Source: CBDCPI01 sp965220245 | GTDB taxonomy: Bacteria; Chloroflexota; Dehalococcoidia; Lucifugimonadales; UBA3495 | NCBI GenBank assembly: GCA_965220245.1 | Contig: CBDCPI010000014.1 | Coordinates: 1-64,000, forward strand | Direction of reading: 5' to 3' | Length of the DNA stretch: 64,000 bases | In this document: positions 25,209 through 32,622 of the stretch, piece after piece | How positions within the stretch are numbered: position 1 is the stretch's first letter | Layout of the letters: each line of letters opens with the position of its first letter | Translations under genes and position numbers: made by a program | The notes under the pieces: generated by a model | What the model was told of the DNA's origin: nothing | Databases searched by the model: none | The model's input: only the letters and a program-made list of their open reading frames with translations

Positions 25209-26591
25209 CTAGTTAACGCGACGCAGCACGACCGCTGCATCGTACAGTGAAGACTTGCTCTTGGTGTGGAGACGGCTTCCGCTATTGATGATGCTGGAAC
25301 CGACGCGGTCTCGGAGCTTGGTGACTCCCAGAACTGATAGACCTCGAAGACCTGCCATATTACACAGGTACTCTTCGACTTTGATCTCTCTGCCTTGGAC
25401 AATCGAGTTGCCGAGAACGACAACGGCAGTTCCGCCTAACCGCAGGACTTTGACCAACAACTCACAGAACCGGTCAATGTCGTTCATGTAGGTAGTGATG
25501 TAGTTGGCCCATCCATTTCCTCCGTAGACCCCTTTAGAATTATTGGTCCGGCGAATCTCCGCGATTTGCTCCGCGAGTCCCGGCAATTTTGGTGTTAACG
25601 GAATGGGCGCGCTCGCCCTAACTGTTTGCCAGTATTTGCCGAAGTTCTCATTTTCCAGGCGTTTTAGCTCCCCAGGAGAATTAACAAGGCCGGTCCAGAA
25701 AAGCTGGGGACGGCTGTTTCGAACGTAATGGTAATTATTCATATATGGAGGGGAGGTCACGACTAAATCGACCGAGCCGGGTTCGATGAGTCTCTCCGCG
25801 TCGAAAAAGGAACACTCGTGGATTTGCCAACTCGATCTACTATGTTGATCAGCCGTTTCCAATTGGAATTCAGCGATGTCCTCTAACATCTGTTTGAGTT
25901 TCGTCGTAAGGACCTTCCCGACCGCAGCATCGAGGACCAGTTCTTTGCCCGCGGCCGGCCGCGAACCTAGAGACGGTTCGTAGGAGTAATTGGAGAAGCC
26001 GATTATCACGGAGGAAAGCGCCACGCTAAAGAGTTCCCTTATGGGGGGCGTCAGATTACTCAGGTAGTCGATGGTAAAGAGGACCTTCCTCTCAACAGCA
26101 GATGAAAAGAAGGGAATACGGCTCTTGAACCCTGCGGGTGGCAAACTCCGTGGCTCCAAATTTGAATCATAGCTTCCACTGTCATAGGTAGAACTCGAAC
26201 ATTGTTCGATGTGCTCGATGAAAACTTCATACTCACTTATACTTTCGATCAATTCACTTAGAGAAATGTCCTTTGAGTTGAGTTTCACTCTACAGACTAA
26301 AGAAGCAAACGGGTTTAACTCGAATCCGACGCTGTTAATACCCAGTCTATTCGCTTCGACCAAGGTTGTGCCCACCCCGGCAAAGGGGTCCATGACTACG
26401 CAATTCCCTTGAGGAAACGGCAAGTATTGTGTGATGGCATTACGCGCAAACTCTCCGGAAAACCCGGCTATCCAATTGGACCAACGATGAATAGATAAGG
26501 ACTTGTTGCGGGCCGAAGCGGCCTCGCCATAGTCAGCGCTCACCCGAACAGAGGTTAATAACGACTGATAATGCTCCTCTTCAGACGACAT
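25209..26591 (-). CDS. DNA methyltransferase (TSPPY-type amino-methyltransferase)
   Basis: 460 residues. The SAM-binding motif I is DPFAGVGTTLVEANRLG (68-84) and the catalytic motif IV is TSPPY (279-283), so it methylates the exocyclic amino group of adenine (N6) or cytosine (N4). Motif I precedes the catalytic motif. RWSNWIAGFSGEFARNAI near the N terminus is common in methyltransferases of this group. The gene is visibly AT-richer than its neighbours (19 of 60 bases G or C at 26221-26280), suggesting horizontal acquisition. It converges on the GIY-YIG nuclease gene. If that gene's TGA were read through, the two would overlap by 8 bp. Confidence 0.9.
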   Translation of the reverse strand: MSSEEEHYQSLLTSVRVSADYGEAASARNKSLSIHRWSNWIAGFSGEFARNAITQYLPFPQGNCVVMDPFAGVGTTLVEANRLGINSVGFELNPFASLVCRVKLNSKDISLSELIESISEYEVFIEHIEQCSSSTYDSGSYDSNLEPRSLPPAGFKSRIPFFSSAVERKVLFTIDYLSNLTPPIRELFSVALSSVIIGFSNYSYEPSLGSRPAAGKELVLDAAVGKVLTTKLKQMLEDIAEFQLETADQHSRSSWQIHECSFFDAERLIEPGSVDLVVTSPPYMNNYHYVRNSRPQLFWTGLVNSPGELKRLENENFGKYWQTVRASAPIPLTPKLPGLAEQIAEIRRTNNSKGVYGGNGWANYITTYMNDIDRFCELLVKVLRLGGTAVVVLGNSIVQGREIKVEEYLCNMAGLRGLSVLGVTKLRDRVGSSIINSGSRLHTKSKSSLYDAAVVLRRVN

Positions 26592-26623
26592 ACTAGTCCT
26601 CAGTCAACCTTCGAATCAAAGGG

Positions 26624-27850
26624 TTAGGGTCGGAGTAACTCAGCGGGTTGGCGAATGAAAGTTAACCGGCCCCGCTTCATCCCGTAAAGGGGCGATGCCA
26701 GTTCCGCCACCGCCGATTCCCGGTTCTCGCATTGCAGCACCACCAAGTCGGCATGGTTGCCGGTCTCCACTCCATAATCTTCCAAGCGCATGATCCGGGC
26801 GGAGCGCCGGGTCACCATCTCGAAACACTCGGCGGTCTCTTCGGGCGTGCCCACGTGGCACACATTGGCGTACAAGTTGGCCATCCGCACCAACGAGCAG
26901 TCCCCGAAGGGTGTGAAAGGATTCAAAACGTTGTTGCTGGACAGGGAGCAGTTGACGCCGGACTTGAGGAGCTTGTGGGCCGGGGTCACGCCGCGTACCA
27001 CGTTGTGTTGTTGGCCTCGCCCCATAAGAAACAGGTCGGTGGCTGGCAGTACCGTTACGGCCACCCCGGCAGCGGCCAACCGGCGGGAGATGACTTCCAG
27101 CCGGTCCGGAGGCACGGTCGAAAGCTTGGTCACGTGGCCCACAGTGACCCGGCCTCCGTAACCGTACTTTTCGGTCTGATCGCACACGTATTCCACGTCC
27201 ATTGCTTCGGGCGTGCTGCCGAAGTCCAAGTGCATGTCGATGTCGACGTCGAACTCACGGGCCATCTCGAATACCCGGTCAATCTGCCCGTGAGGGTCGG
27301 TGTCGGTATAGGGAGCGGCGCCGACAGCATTGGCGCCTCGCTTCAGTCCCTCGACCATAAGCTCGTCGGTGCCGGGGTTGTTCAGCAGTCCCTCCTGCGG
27401 GAAAACACAGACCTCTAGGTCCAAAGCCCAGCGGTATTCCGGGACTAGAGACATGACCCCTTCCAAGCCGCGCAACCCGACCACCGGGTCGACCTCGACG
27501 TGAGTCCGAATGTGGGTGGTGCCTTGAAGGACGCACTTGTCCAGGGTCCTCCGGCCCCGTTGGGCGACGTCCTCCGGGGTGAATTCCGCCTTGAGGGCCG
27601 CCACTTTGCCAATGGCCTCGGCCAAGTCCCCTTCCTCGGACTGGCAGCGGTCCAGGATGCAGGACTTGTCCAGGTGAATGTGGGTTTCCACAAAGCCGGG
27701 CGCCACCATGTTCCCGCCTAGGTCGATGACCGGAGCATCGGCGGAGAAGGCCGGTTGGATAGCCGCGATGCGCCCGGCATCGATGCCAATGTCCATTAAC
27801 TCCGGGCTCGGACGGCCAGCGATGCGGGCGTTTTTCAAGACCAAGTCCAC
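26624..27850 (-). CDS. Cytosine deaminase-like amidohydrolase
   Basis: 408 residues, CodA-like branch of the amidohydrolases. VAPGFVETHIHLDKSCIL holds the His57/His59 metal pair, and DIDMHLDFGS and VTVGHVTKLS supply further histidines. Where CodA has the metal-binding Asp followed by a DPWYPLG loop, this protein reads SSNNVLNPFTPFGD, with Asn in the Asp region. The substrate may therefore not be cytosine. Members deaminate or hydrolyse cyclic ureides and triazine-like rings. The amidase gene stops 31 bp upstream, giving the operon small subunit - amidase - deaminase. Confidence 0.87.
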   Translation of the reverse strand: MDLVLKNARIAGRPSPELMDIGIDAGRIAAIQPAFSADAPVIDLGGNMVAPGFVETHIHLDKSCILDRCQSEEGDLAEAIGKVAALKAEFTPEDVAQRGRRTLDKCVLQGTTHIRTHVEVDPVVGLRGLEGVMSLVPEYRWALDLEVCVFPQEGLLNNPGTDELMVEGLKRGANAVGAAPYTDTDPHGQIDRVFEMAREFDVDIDMHLDFGSTPEAMDVEYVCDQTEKYGYGGRVTVGHVTKLSTVPPDRLEVISRRLAAAGVAVTVLPATDLFLMGRGQQHNVVRGVTPAHKLLKSGVNCSLSSNNVLNPFTPFGDCSLVRMANLYANVCHVGTPEETAECFEMVTRRSARIMRLEDYGVETGNHADLVVLQCENRESAVAELASPLYGMKRGRLTFIRQPAELLRP

Positions 27851-27881
27851 GGGAGCCTCCGGGAGCGGGTTGGTGTCTGCG

Positions 27882-29294
27882 CTAAAGTGGGGGTCTTCGT
27901 TGGCACCATTCGGTGGCTTGCTCGTAAGCGTGTCCCGCCCGCAACACCGTCTCCTCGGCGAAGGGCCGGGCGGCTAGCTGTAAACCAACGGGCAGCCCTT
28001 CTTCGGAAAAGCCGCAAGGCACCGATAATGCCGGGAAGCCGCTGAGGTTGTAGGGCCGGGTGTACTGGGTGAGAGCCGCCCTGGGGGTCATCATCACTCC
28101 GCCGACGTTGACTTCGGCGGCGCCTAAGGGGTGGGCGGTTATCGGCGTCATTGGCCCGGCCAAGATATCCACCTCTTGGAACAGGTCCAAGGTCTCCCGG
28201 ACGAACATAGTCCTAGCCTGCTGGGCCCGGTTTAAATCAGAGGCGGAGATGAAGAAACCGGTCTCCAACAGGAGCCGTACTGCCGGTGCGTACTCGGACC
28301 CACGGCGGCGCACCAAGTCCGAATGATAGGCGGTGGCCTCGGACAATTGAATCGTGGTGGCGATGGGTGCGGCGTACCGGTACATAGGCCACGATACGTC
28401 GATAACTTCCGCCCCCAGTCCAGCCAACACCTCGATTGCCCGGCGGACTGCCCGCTCCACCTCGGGGTCTAGGGGTATGGTGAAGAACTCTTCGGGCACT
28501 CCTACCCGGAGGCCTCGGACGTCACCGGTCAGGGCTTCGGTGTAGTCGGGGACCGGGAGTTTTCTGGTGGCCGGGTCTTTGGGGTCGTAGCCCGCGGCGG
28601 CGTTCATCAACAGAGCGCAGTCCTCCACGGTGCAGGCCATCGGTCCGGGATGGTCCTGGCTCCAACACAACGGGGTGAGCCCAAATCGGCTAAGCCGCCC
28701 GTAGGTCGGCTTCAGCCCGGCTAGGCCGCACAGCGCGCTGGGCACGCGAATCGACCCGCCGGTGTCGCTGCCCATGGTTAGGGTGCACTGGCCGGAGGCT
28801 GCGGCGGAGGCCGACCCGCCACTGGAGCCGCCGGGGATGCGCTCCGGGTCCCAAGGATTGTGCATATCGCCATAATCGGGGTTTTCACCGGTGATGCCGT
28901 AAGCGAACTGGTGGGTATTGGTCTTTCCCAGCAGGACCGTACCGGCTTCCCTCAGCCGCGCAGCCACGGTGGCGTCGTAGTCCGGCACGAAATCGTCGAA
29001 AATCTTGGAGCCTGACGTGTTTCTCACGCCCTTAACGTAGTAGAGGTCCTTAAGCGCCAGAGGAATCCCGTGCAGCGGACCCTTGGAGCGGCCGGCCTGA
29101 ATCTCCTCCTCGGCGGTCTTGGCCTCGGCCAACGCTTGGTCGGGCAGCAGGGTGATGAAGGAGTTTAAGACCGGTTCTAGGGCCTCGATTCGAGATAGGT
29201 GGGCCTGCACCACCTCCACCGGGGAGACCTCTTGACGCTGGACCAAGGTGGATAATTGGCCGGCGCTGAGGTAGCAGATTTCAAGAGGGTCCAA
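27882..29294 (-). CDS. Amidase signature family hydrolase (GatA/AtzE-like)
   Basis: 470 residues with the Ser-cisSer-Lys triad: Lys82 (LALKDLYYVKG), Ser157 (PGGSSGGSASA) and Ser181 (GSDTGGSIRVPSALCG). The length and GatA-like order match amidases that hydrolyse carboxamides. A true tRNA amidotransferase is unlikely without GatB. The gene instead follows a 70-residue GatC-like protein by 2 bp, as in the AtzG-AtzE carboxybiuret hydrolase pair. The deaminase-like gene is 31 bp downstream. Together they suggest degradation of a nitrogen-rich amide or ring compound (inference). Confidence 0.9.
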   Translation of the reverse strand: MDPLEICYLSAGQLSTLVQRQEVSPVEVVQAHLSRIEALEPVLNSFITLLPDQALAEAKTAEEEIQAGRSKGPLHGIPLALKDLYYVKGVRNTSGSKIFDDFVPDYDATVAARLREAGTVLLGKTNTHQFAYGITGENPDYGDMHNPWDPERIPGGSSGGSASAAASGQCTLTMGSDTGGSIRVPSALCGLAGLKPTYGRLSRFGLTPLCWSQDHPGPMACTVEDCALLMNAAAGYDPKDPATRKLPVPDYTEALTGDVRGLRVGVPEEFFTIPLDPEVERAVRRAIEVLAGLGAEVIDVSWPMYRYAAPIATTIQLSEATAYHSDLVRRRGSEYAPAVRLLLETGFFISASDLNRAQQARTMFVRETLDLFQEVDILAGPMTPITAHPLGAAEVNVGGVMMTPRAALTQYTRPYNLSGFPALSVPCGFSEEGLPVGLQLAARPFAEETVLRAGHAYEQATEWCQRRPPL

Positions 29295-29296
29295 GG

Positions 29297-29509
29297 CTAG
29301 GGCTCCTCCGGGGTTAAATCTTGAGGAACGAAATAGTTCATCGCCGGAAGCTCTCCGGAAAGGTCCAACTCATGGACGGCGCTAAGCCCCGGGAGGACCG
29401 TCTGCATATAGGAGTAAAGTTCCTGCAAATGAGCGTGGTCCGCATCTAGTCCGGAGGCTTTTGCCAAGTTTAGAAAAGTATCCCAATCGAGGGGGAAGTC
29501 ACTTGCCAT
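29297..29509 (-). CDS. Small GatC/AtzG-like amidase partner
   Basis: 70 residues: a helical N-terminal part with WDTFLNLAKASGLDADHAHLQELYSYMQTVL and an extended tail, LSGELPAMNYFVPQDLTPEEP. This layout (two or more helices followed by a chain that wraps the amidase) is that of GatC and of AtzG. The stop is 2 bp before the amidase start, so translation is probably coupled. Identification rests on size, shape and position more than on a sequence signature. Confidence 0.65.
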   Translation of the reverse strand: MASDFPLDWDTFLNLAKASGLDADHAHLQELYSYMQTVLPGLSAVHELDLSGELPAMNYFVPQDLTPEEP

Positions 29510-29646
29510 GAGCGGTCGCCTCGGGTCATAAGCTTGTGGGGACCACGGCCAATGGGATTGTAGATACGCCCCATTATGCAGTCAATGGAACGGCTGCTAG
29601 AATTCTATCGTTATCTTGTGGAGGACTTCGTCATGGAGGCCCGGAT

Positions 29647-30669
29647 ATGAAGGTTACTTACCGCTTGGGGTCCAACAACCTAGCTTCAGTGCCCGCCGAG
29701 GCGGCGTGGGCCGAGTCTATGGGCTACGACGGAATTTCCAAGAACGAAACGGCCCACGACTCTTTCATGGCCTTGACGCTGGCCGCAACTTCTACTACCA
29801 GGGTCACCCTCCAAACGTCGGTAGCCATTGCTTTTCCTCGCTCGCCGATGATCACCGCCTATACGGCCCGCGACTTGCAAGACCTGTCCCAAGGCCGCTT
29901 CCGGTTGGGTCTGGGGACCCAAGTCAAGGGACACATCGAGCGGCGCTTTTCCACTCCTTGGGAGGCGCCCGGCCCAAGGTTGCGTGAATACGTACAGGCT
30001 CTCCGGCACATCTGGCGCTGCTGGGACAGCGGCGAACGGTTGGACTACCGGGGGAAGCACTACAGCTTTACTTTGATGACCCCCTTCTTCAGTCCCGGCC
30101 CCAGCGAGTACCCCACTCCAGAGGTCTTTACGGCGGCGGTCAACGCCTATAACTGCCAAGTGGCGGGGGAAGTGGCTGACGGCTTGATGCTGCACAGCCT
30201 CACCTCTCCCGAATACGTGCGCAATATCGTGCGGCCTGGCCTCGCCCGGGGAGCCGAGCGGGCCGGTAGGGATGTGGAGCAACTAAAAGTCAGCGGCGGC
30301 GGTTTTATCTTAACCGGGCCCAACCGCTCCAGCATCCGCGCCGCTCAGGCCGACGTTCGCCGCCGTATTGCCTTCTATGCTTCCACCCGTACCTATCACC
30401 CCGTCTTGGAAGCCCACGGGTTCCAGGAGATCGGCCAACGGCTGCACGAGATGTCTTTGCAGGGCCAATGGGCCGAGATGGGAGAGGAAGTCAGCGACGA
30501 GATGTTGGACGCCTTTTCCGTATCGGGTGAATACGACGAGATTGCCGAGGTCTTCGCCAGCCGCTACGGCGGCCTCTTGGACGAGGTTAGCTTCACCCTT
30601 TACAGCGAGTCGCCGCCCGAAGAGTTGCAGCTACGCCGGATACTCCGCCGCTTCCAAGATTTGGGGTAG
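29647..30669 (+). CDS. LLM class F420/flavin-dependent oxidoreductase
   Basis: 340 residues: KVTYRLGSNNLASVPAEAAWAESMGYDGI start, TTRVTLQTSVAIAFPRSPMITAYTARDLQDLSQGRFRLGLGTQVKGHIERRF and LDYRGKHYSFTLM. It resembles the F420-dependent branch (TIGR03617-like). ATG 30, at 29647, has GGAGG 7 nt upstream. The frame is open from 29536 but the earlier part lacks homology. Its stop codon lies inside a 10-bp direct repeat produced by insertion of the element at 30671. Confidence 0.88.
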   Translation: MKVTYRLGSNNLASVPAEAAWAESMGYDGISKNETAHDSFMALTLAATSTTRVTLQTSVAIAFPRSPMITAYTARDLQDLSQGRFRLGLGTQVKGHIERRFSTPWEAPGPRLREYVQALRHIWRCWDSGERLDYRGKHYSFTLMTPFFSPGPSEYPTPEVFTAAVNAYNCQVAGEVADGLMLHSLTSPEYVRNIVRPGLARGAERAGRDVEQLKVSGGGFILTGPNRSSIRAAQADVRRRIAFYASTRTYHPVLEAHGFQEIGQRLHEMSLQGQWAEMGEEVSDEMLDAFSVSGEYDEIAEVFASRYGGLLDEVSFTLYSESPPEELQLRRILRRFQDLG

Positions 30670-30670
30670 C

Positions 30671-30828
30671 AGGGCCTTTTAATTGTCACCCTGAACGGAG
30701 TGAAGGGTCTAAAATTCCTCTGGCAAGCCAAGGTTGGTTCCGGGCCAGGCGTTTAGATTCTTCAGTCGCTGAGTTTATCCTGAGCAAAGTCGAAGGGCTC
30801 CTTCAGAATGACAATTGAAAGACCCTAG
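30671..30828. repeat. Miniature inverted-repeat element, AGGGTC type (copy 2), with target duplication
   Basis: About 158 bp with inverted ends AGGGCCTTTTAATTGTCA and (other strand) AGGGTCTTTCAATTGTCA. It is flanked by an exact 10-bp direct repeat, TTGGGGTAGC, at 30661-30670 and 30829-30838. The left copy contains the TAG stop of the LLM gene, so the element landed on the end of that gene without changing its product. The interior contains GTCGAAGGGCTC and CTGAACGGAGTGAAGGG, shared with the other copies. Confidence 0.8.
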
Positions 30829-30988
30829 TTGGGGTAGCTATTGGCGTGACTTTGGTCACTTTTCGAACTTACGTTTAAAAACTGCCCAAACATGAGGCTT
30901 AAGCTCGTTGACTTAATCGCCCCCTGGAACGGCATAATCGGGCATACACCCAATGGCTCGGTCCACTTACACCCCAGGAGGGCGTCGC

Positions 30989-31240
30989 ATGGTAGTCCAA
31001 GGAGATTTGTCGCAGCTTCCATCCGTAATGCAGGCCGAAGAGCCAGCGCCACCCCCTTGTCGCCACCACTGGATCATCGAGACCGCCAACGGTCCTAGCA
31101 GCTTGGGCGTATGCCAGTTCTGCTGGGAGACTAGGGAATTCAAAAATTCCATTGGGGAGCCCGATAGAGATTTCGAAGGACCGCCCGAGCGGGGAGCCAG
31201 CTCCAAGGTACTTCAACCCGCGGCCTCTCGAAGGAGTTAG
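30989..31240 (+). CDS. Small conserved zinc-ribbon-like protein
   Basis: 83 residues from ATG 30989, chosen because AGGAGG lies 7 nt upstream (the frame is open from 30953). The core PCRHHWIIETANGPSSLGVCQFCWETREFKNSIG has one Cys plus His-His and a later CxxC, compatible with a small metal site. It resembles short proteins that I recall from Chloroflexota, but I have no functional name for it. It is isolated between a repeat and a convergent LLM gene. Confidence 0.55.
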   Translation: MVVQGDLSQLPSVMQAEEPAPPPCRHHWIIETANGPSSLGVCQFCWETREFKNSIGEPDRDFEGPPERGASSKVLQPAASRRS

Positions 31241-31340
31241 CCACTCCGGCGAAAAAGTTAGACAGGGCCGTTGCGATGGCCGGTCCAATCCCAGTGTCAA
31301 TAGAAGTTCCCGGGGCTTGGTGCCGGGATAACCCGCTAGC

Positions 31341-32393
31341 TCAGGTGACGTGGGGCATAACCTCCTGTACGAATAGCTCCATAGACCGCATAACTTGCTG
31401 GTGGCTTAAGTCTCCCCAAGAGAAAATCGAGCAGAAGTAGTTGATGCCCGTCTCGTCGACGGCCCGCTGCACTTGCTCACCCACCGTTTCGGGCGAACCG
31501 GCGATGATGATTTCTTGGGCTAACAGGTCGTCGAAATTGCGGACGAAGTCAAGGAAGTCGGACCCGGCTTGGTCCCACAGCCAGTTAATGTTGTGAAACC
31601 AAGCGGCGAAGGCCGCCCGGCATTCCTCTACCGCTTGCTGGTCCGTCGGAGCAATGTACAGGTGGCGGGTTAGCCCCAGCTTCGGGTCGCTTACCCCGGG
31701 GTTGAGCCGGTTGTCGTCGCTCCGGTGCTCTTCCCAGACCTGCTTGTAAAGGTCGAAGTGCGCCTTGGTGTCCTTGTTGGACGCGAAAACGTGGCTGGTG
31801 TTGAACCCGTGCTGGGCCATCCAGGGTACCGTTTCGATATTGTTGCTGGCATACCACAGGGGAGGGTGCGGCTGTTGGTGGGGCCTGACCCACATACGGA
31901 TGCTGTCGTACTGGTAAAACGTCCCCTGATAGTCCAGCACCTCCTCGGTGAAGCCCATCCGAAGGACATTCAAGGCTTCGTGGAACATGTCCCAAGTCTT
32001 CTCGGTGTCGACCCCGTAGTGCTTGGCCTCCATGGGAACGATGCCGCGGCCCACGCCCAAGTCCAAGCGGCCGTGGCTCAGTTGGTCCAACATACAGATT
32101 TCGTGGAGTAGACGCAGCGGGTTATAGAAGGGCAGGAGATACACCAGGGGGCCAAGACGTATGTTCTCGGTCCGTTGGCAGGCCGCCGAAAGGAATATGG
32201 TGGGAGACGGGGCAATACTCAGCGGCGTAAGGTGATGCTCGGCCAGATGATAGCTGTAGAAGCCGTTTCTGTCGGCGTATTCCAGAAGCTTCAGTCGCTC
32301 ATCGTAAATCTGGCTGCCCTGACGGTCCTCCCATTCGATCCAATCGAAGATGCCGAATTGGGGTTTTGCCCTAGCGGTGGTACTTTCGGCCAT
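31341..32393 (-). CDS. LLM class flavin-dependent oxidoreductase
   Basis: 350 residues: PQFGIFDWIEWEDRQGSQIYDERLKL, YHLAEHHLTPLSIAPSPTIF, IRLGPLVYLLPFYNPLRLLHEICMLDQLSHGRLDLGVGRGIVPMEAKHYG and QQPHPPLWYASNN. It belongs to the same subgroup as the LLM at 4429-5499. The frame is open to 32705, but ATG 32393 with GGAGGG 6 nt upstream begins at the conserved sequence. It is divergent from the mutase operon across a 229-bp gap in which no other feature was recognised. Confidence 0.9.
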   Translation of the reverse strand: MAESTTARAKPQFGIFDWIEWEDRQGSQIYDERLKLLEYADRNGFYSYHLAEHHLTPLSIAPSPTIFLSAACQRTENIRLGPLVYLLPFYNPLRLLHEICMLDQLSHGRLDLGVGRGIVPMEAKHYGVDTEKTWDMFHEALNVLRMGFTEEVLDYQGTFYQYDSIRMWVRPHQQPHPPLWYASNNIETVPWMAQHGFNTSHVFASNKDTKAHFDLYKQVWEEHRSDDNRLNPGVSDPKLGLTRHLYIAPTDQQAVEECRAAFAAWFHNINWLWDQAGSDFLDFVRNFDDLLAQEIIIAGSPETVGEQVQRAVDETGINYFCSIFSWGDLSHQQVMRSMELFVQEVMPHVT

Positions 32394-32622
32394 TCTAACC
32401 CTCCTGCACCGGCGCCAGTGGACGCCCCTATCGGAGTCTGCGCCCTTGGCGTACCCGTAGCATAGGGCCACCCTAATCCGCTGGCAACCCCCGGCGTGAC
32501 CCTCGTTCTTAGAGCGCCTCCCTTGTGGTAGGATGGCCGGGAGTGATACCGGCCTCCGGGCGGATTGCTCTGGTGAGCCCGGTGAGCTGCCCAACCGGCG
32601 CTTAACAGCGAGAGGAGGCGTC

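Noticed and set aside
24782..25216. TGA read as an amino acid (selenocysteine or recoded Trp) in the GIY-YIG gene
   Set aside because: Family proteins have Gly there. TGA is used as an ordinary stop in other genes of the window, such as the N-terminal transketolase subunit. No selenocysteine element was recognised.
27882..29509. Glu-tRNA(Gln) amidotransferase GatCA
   Set aside because: There is no GatB in the window and the genes are in a unit with a deaminase-like hydrolase. A catabolic amidase with a GatC-like partner fits better.
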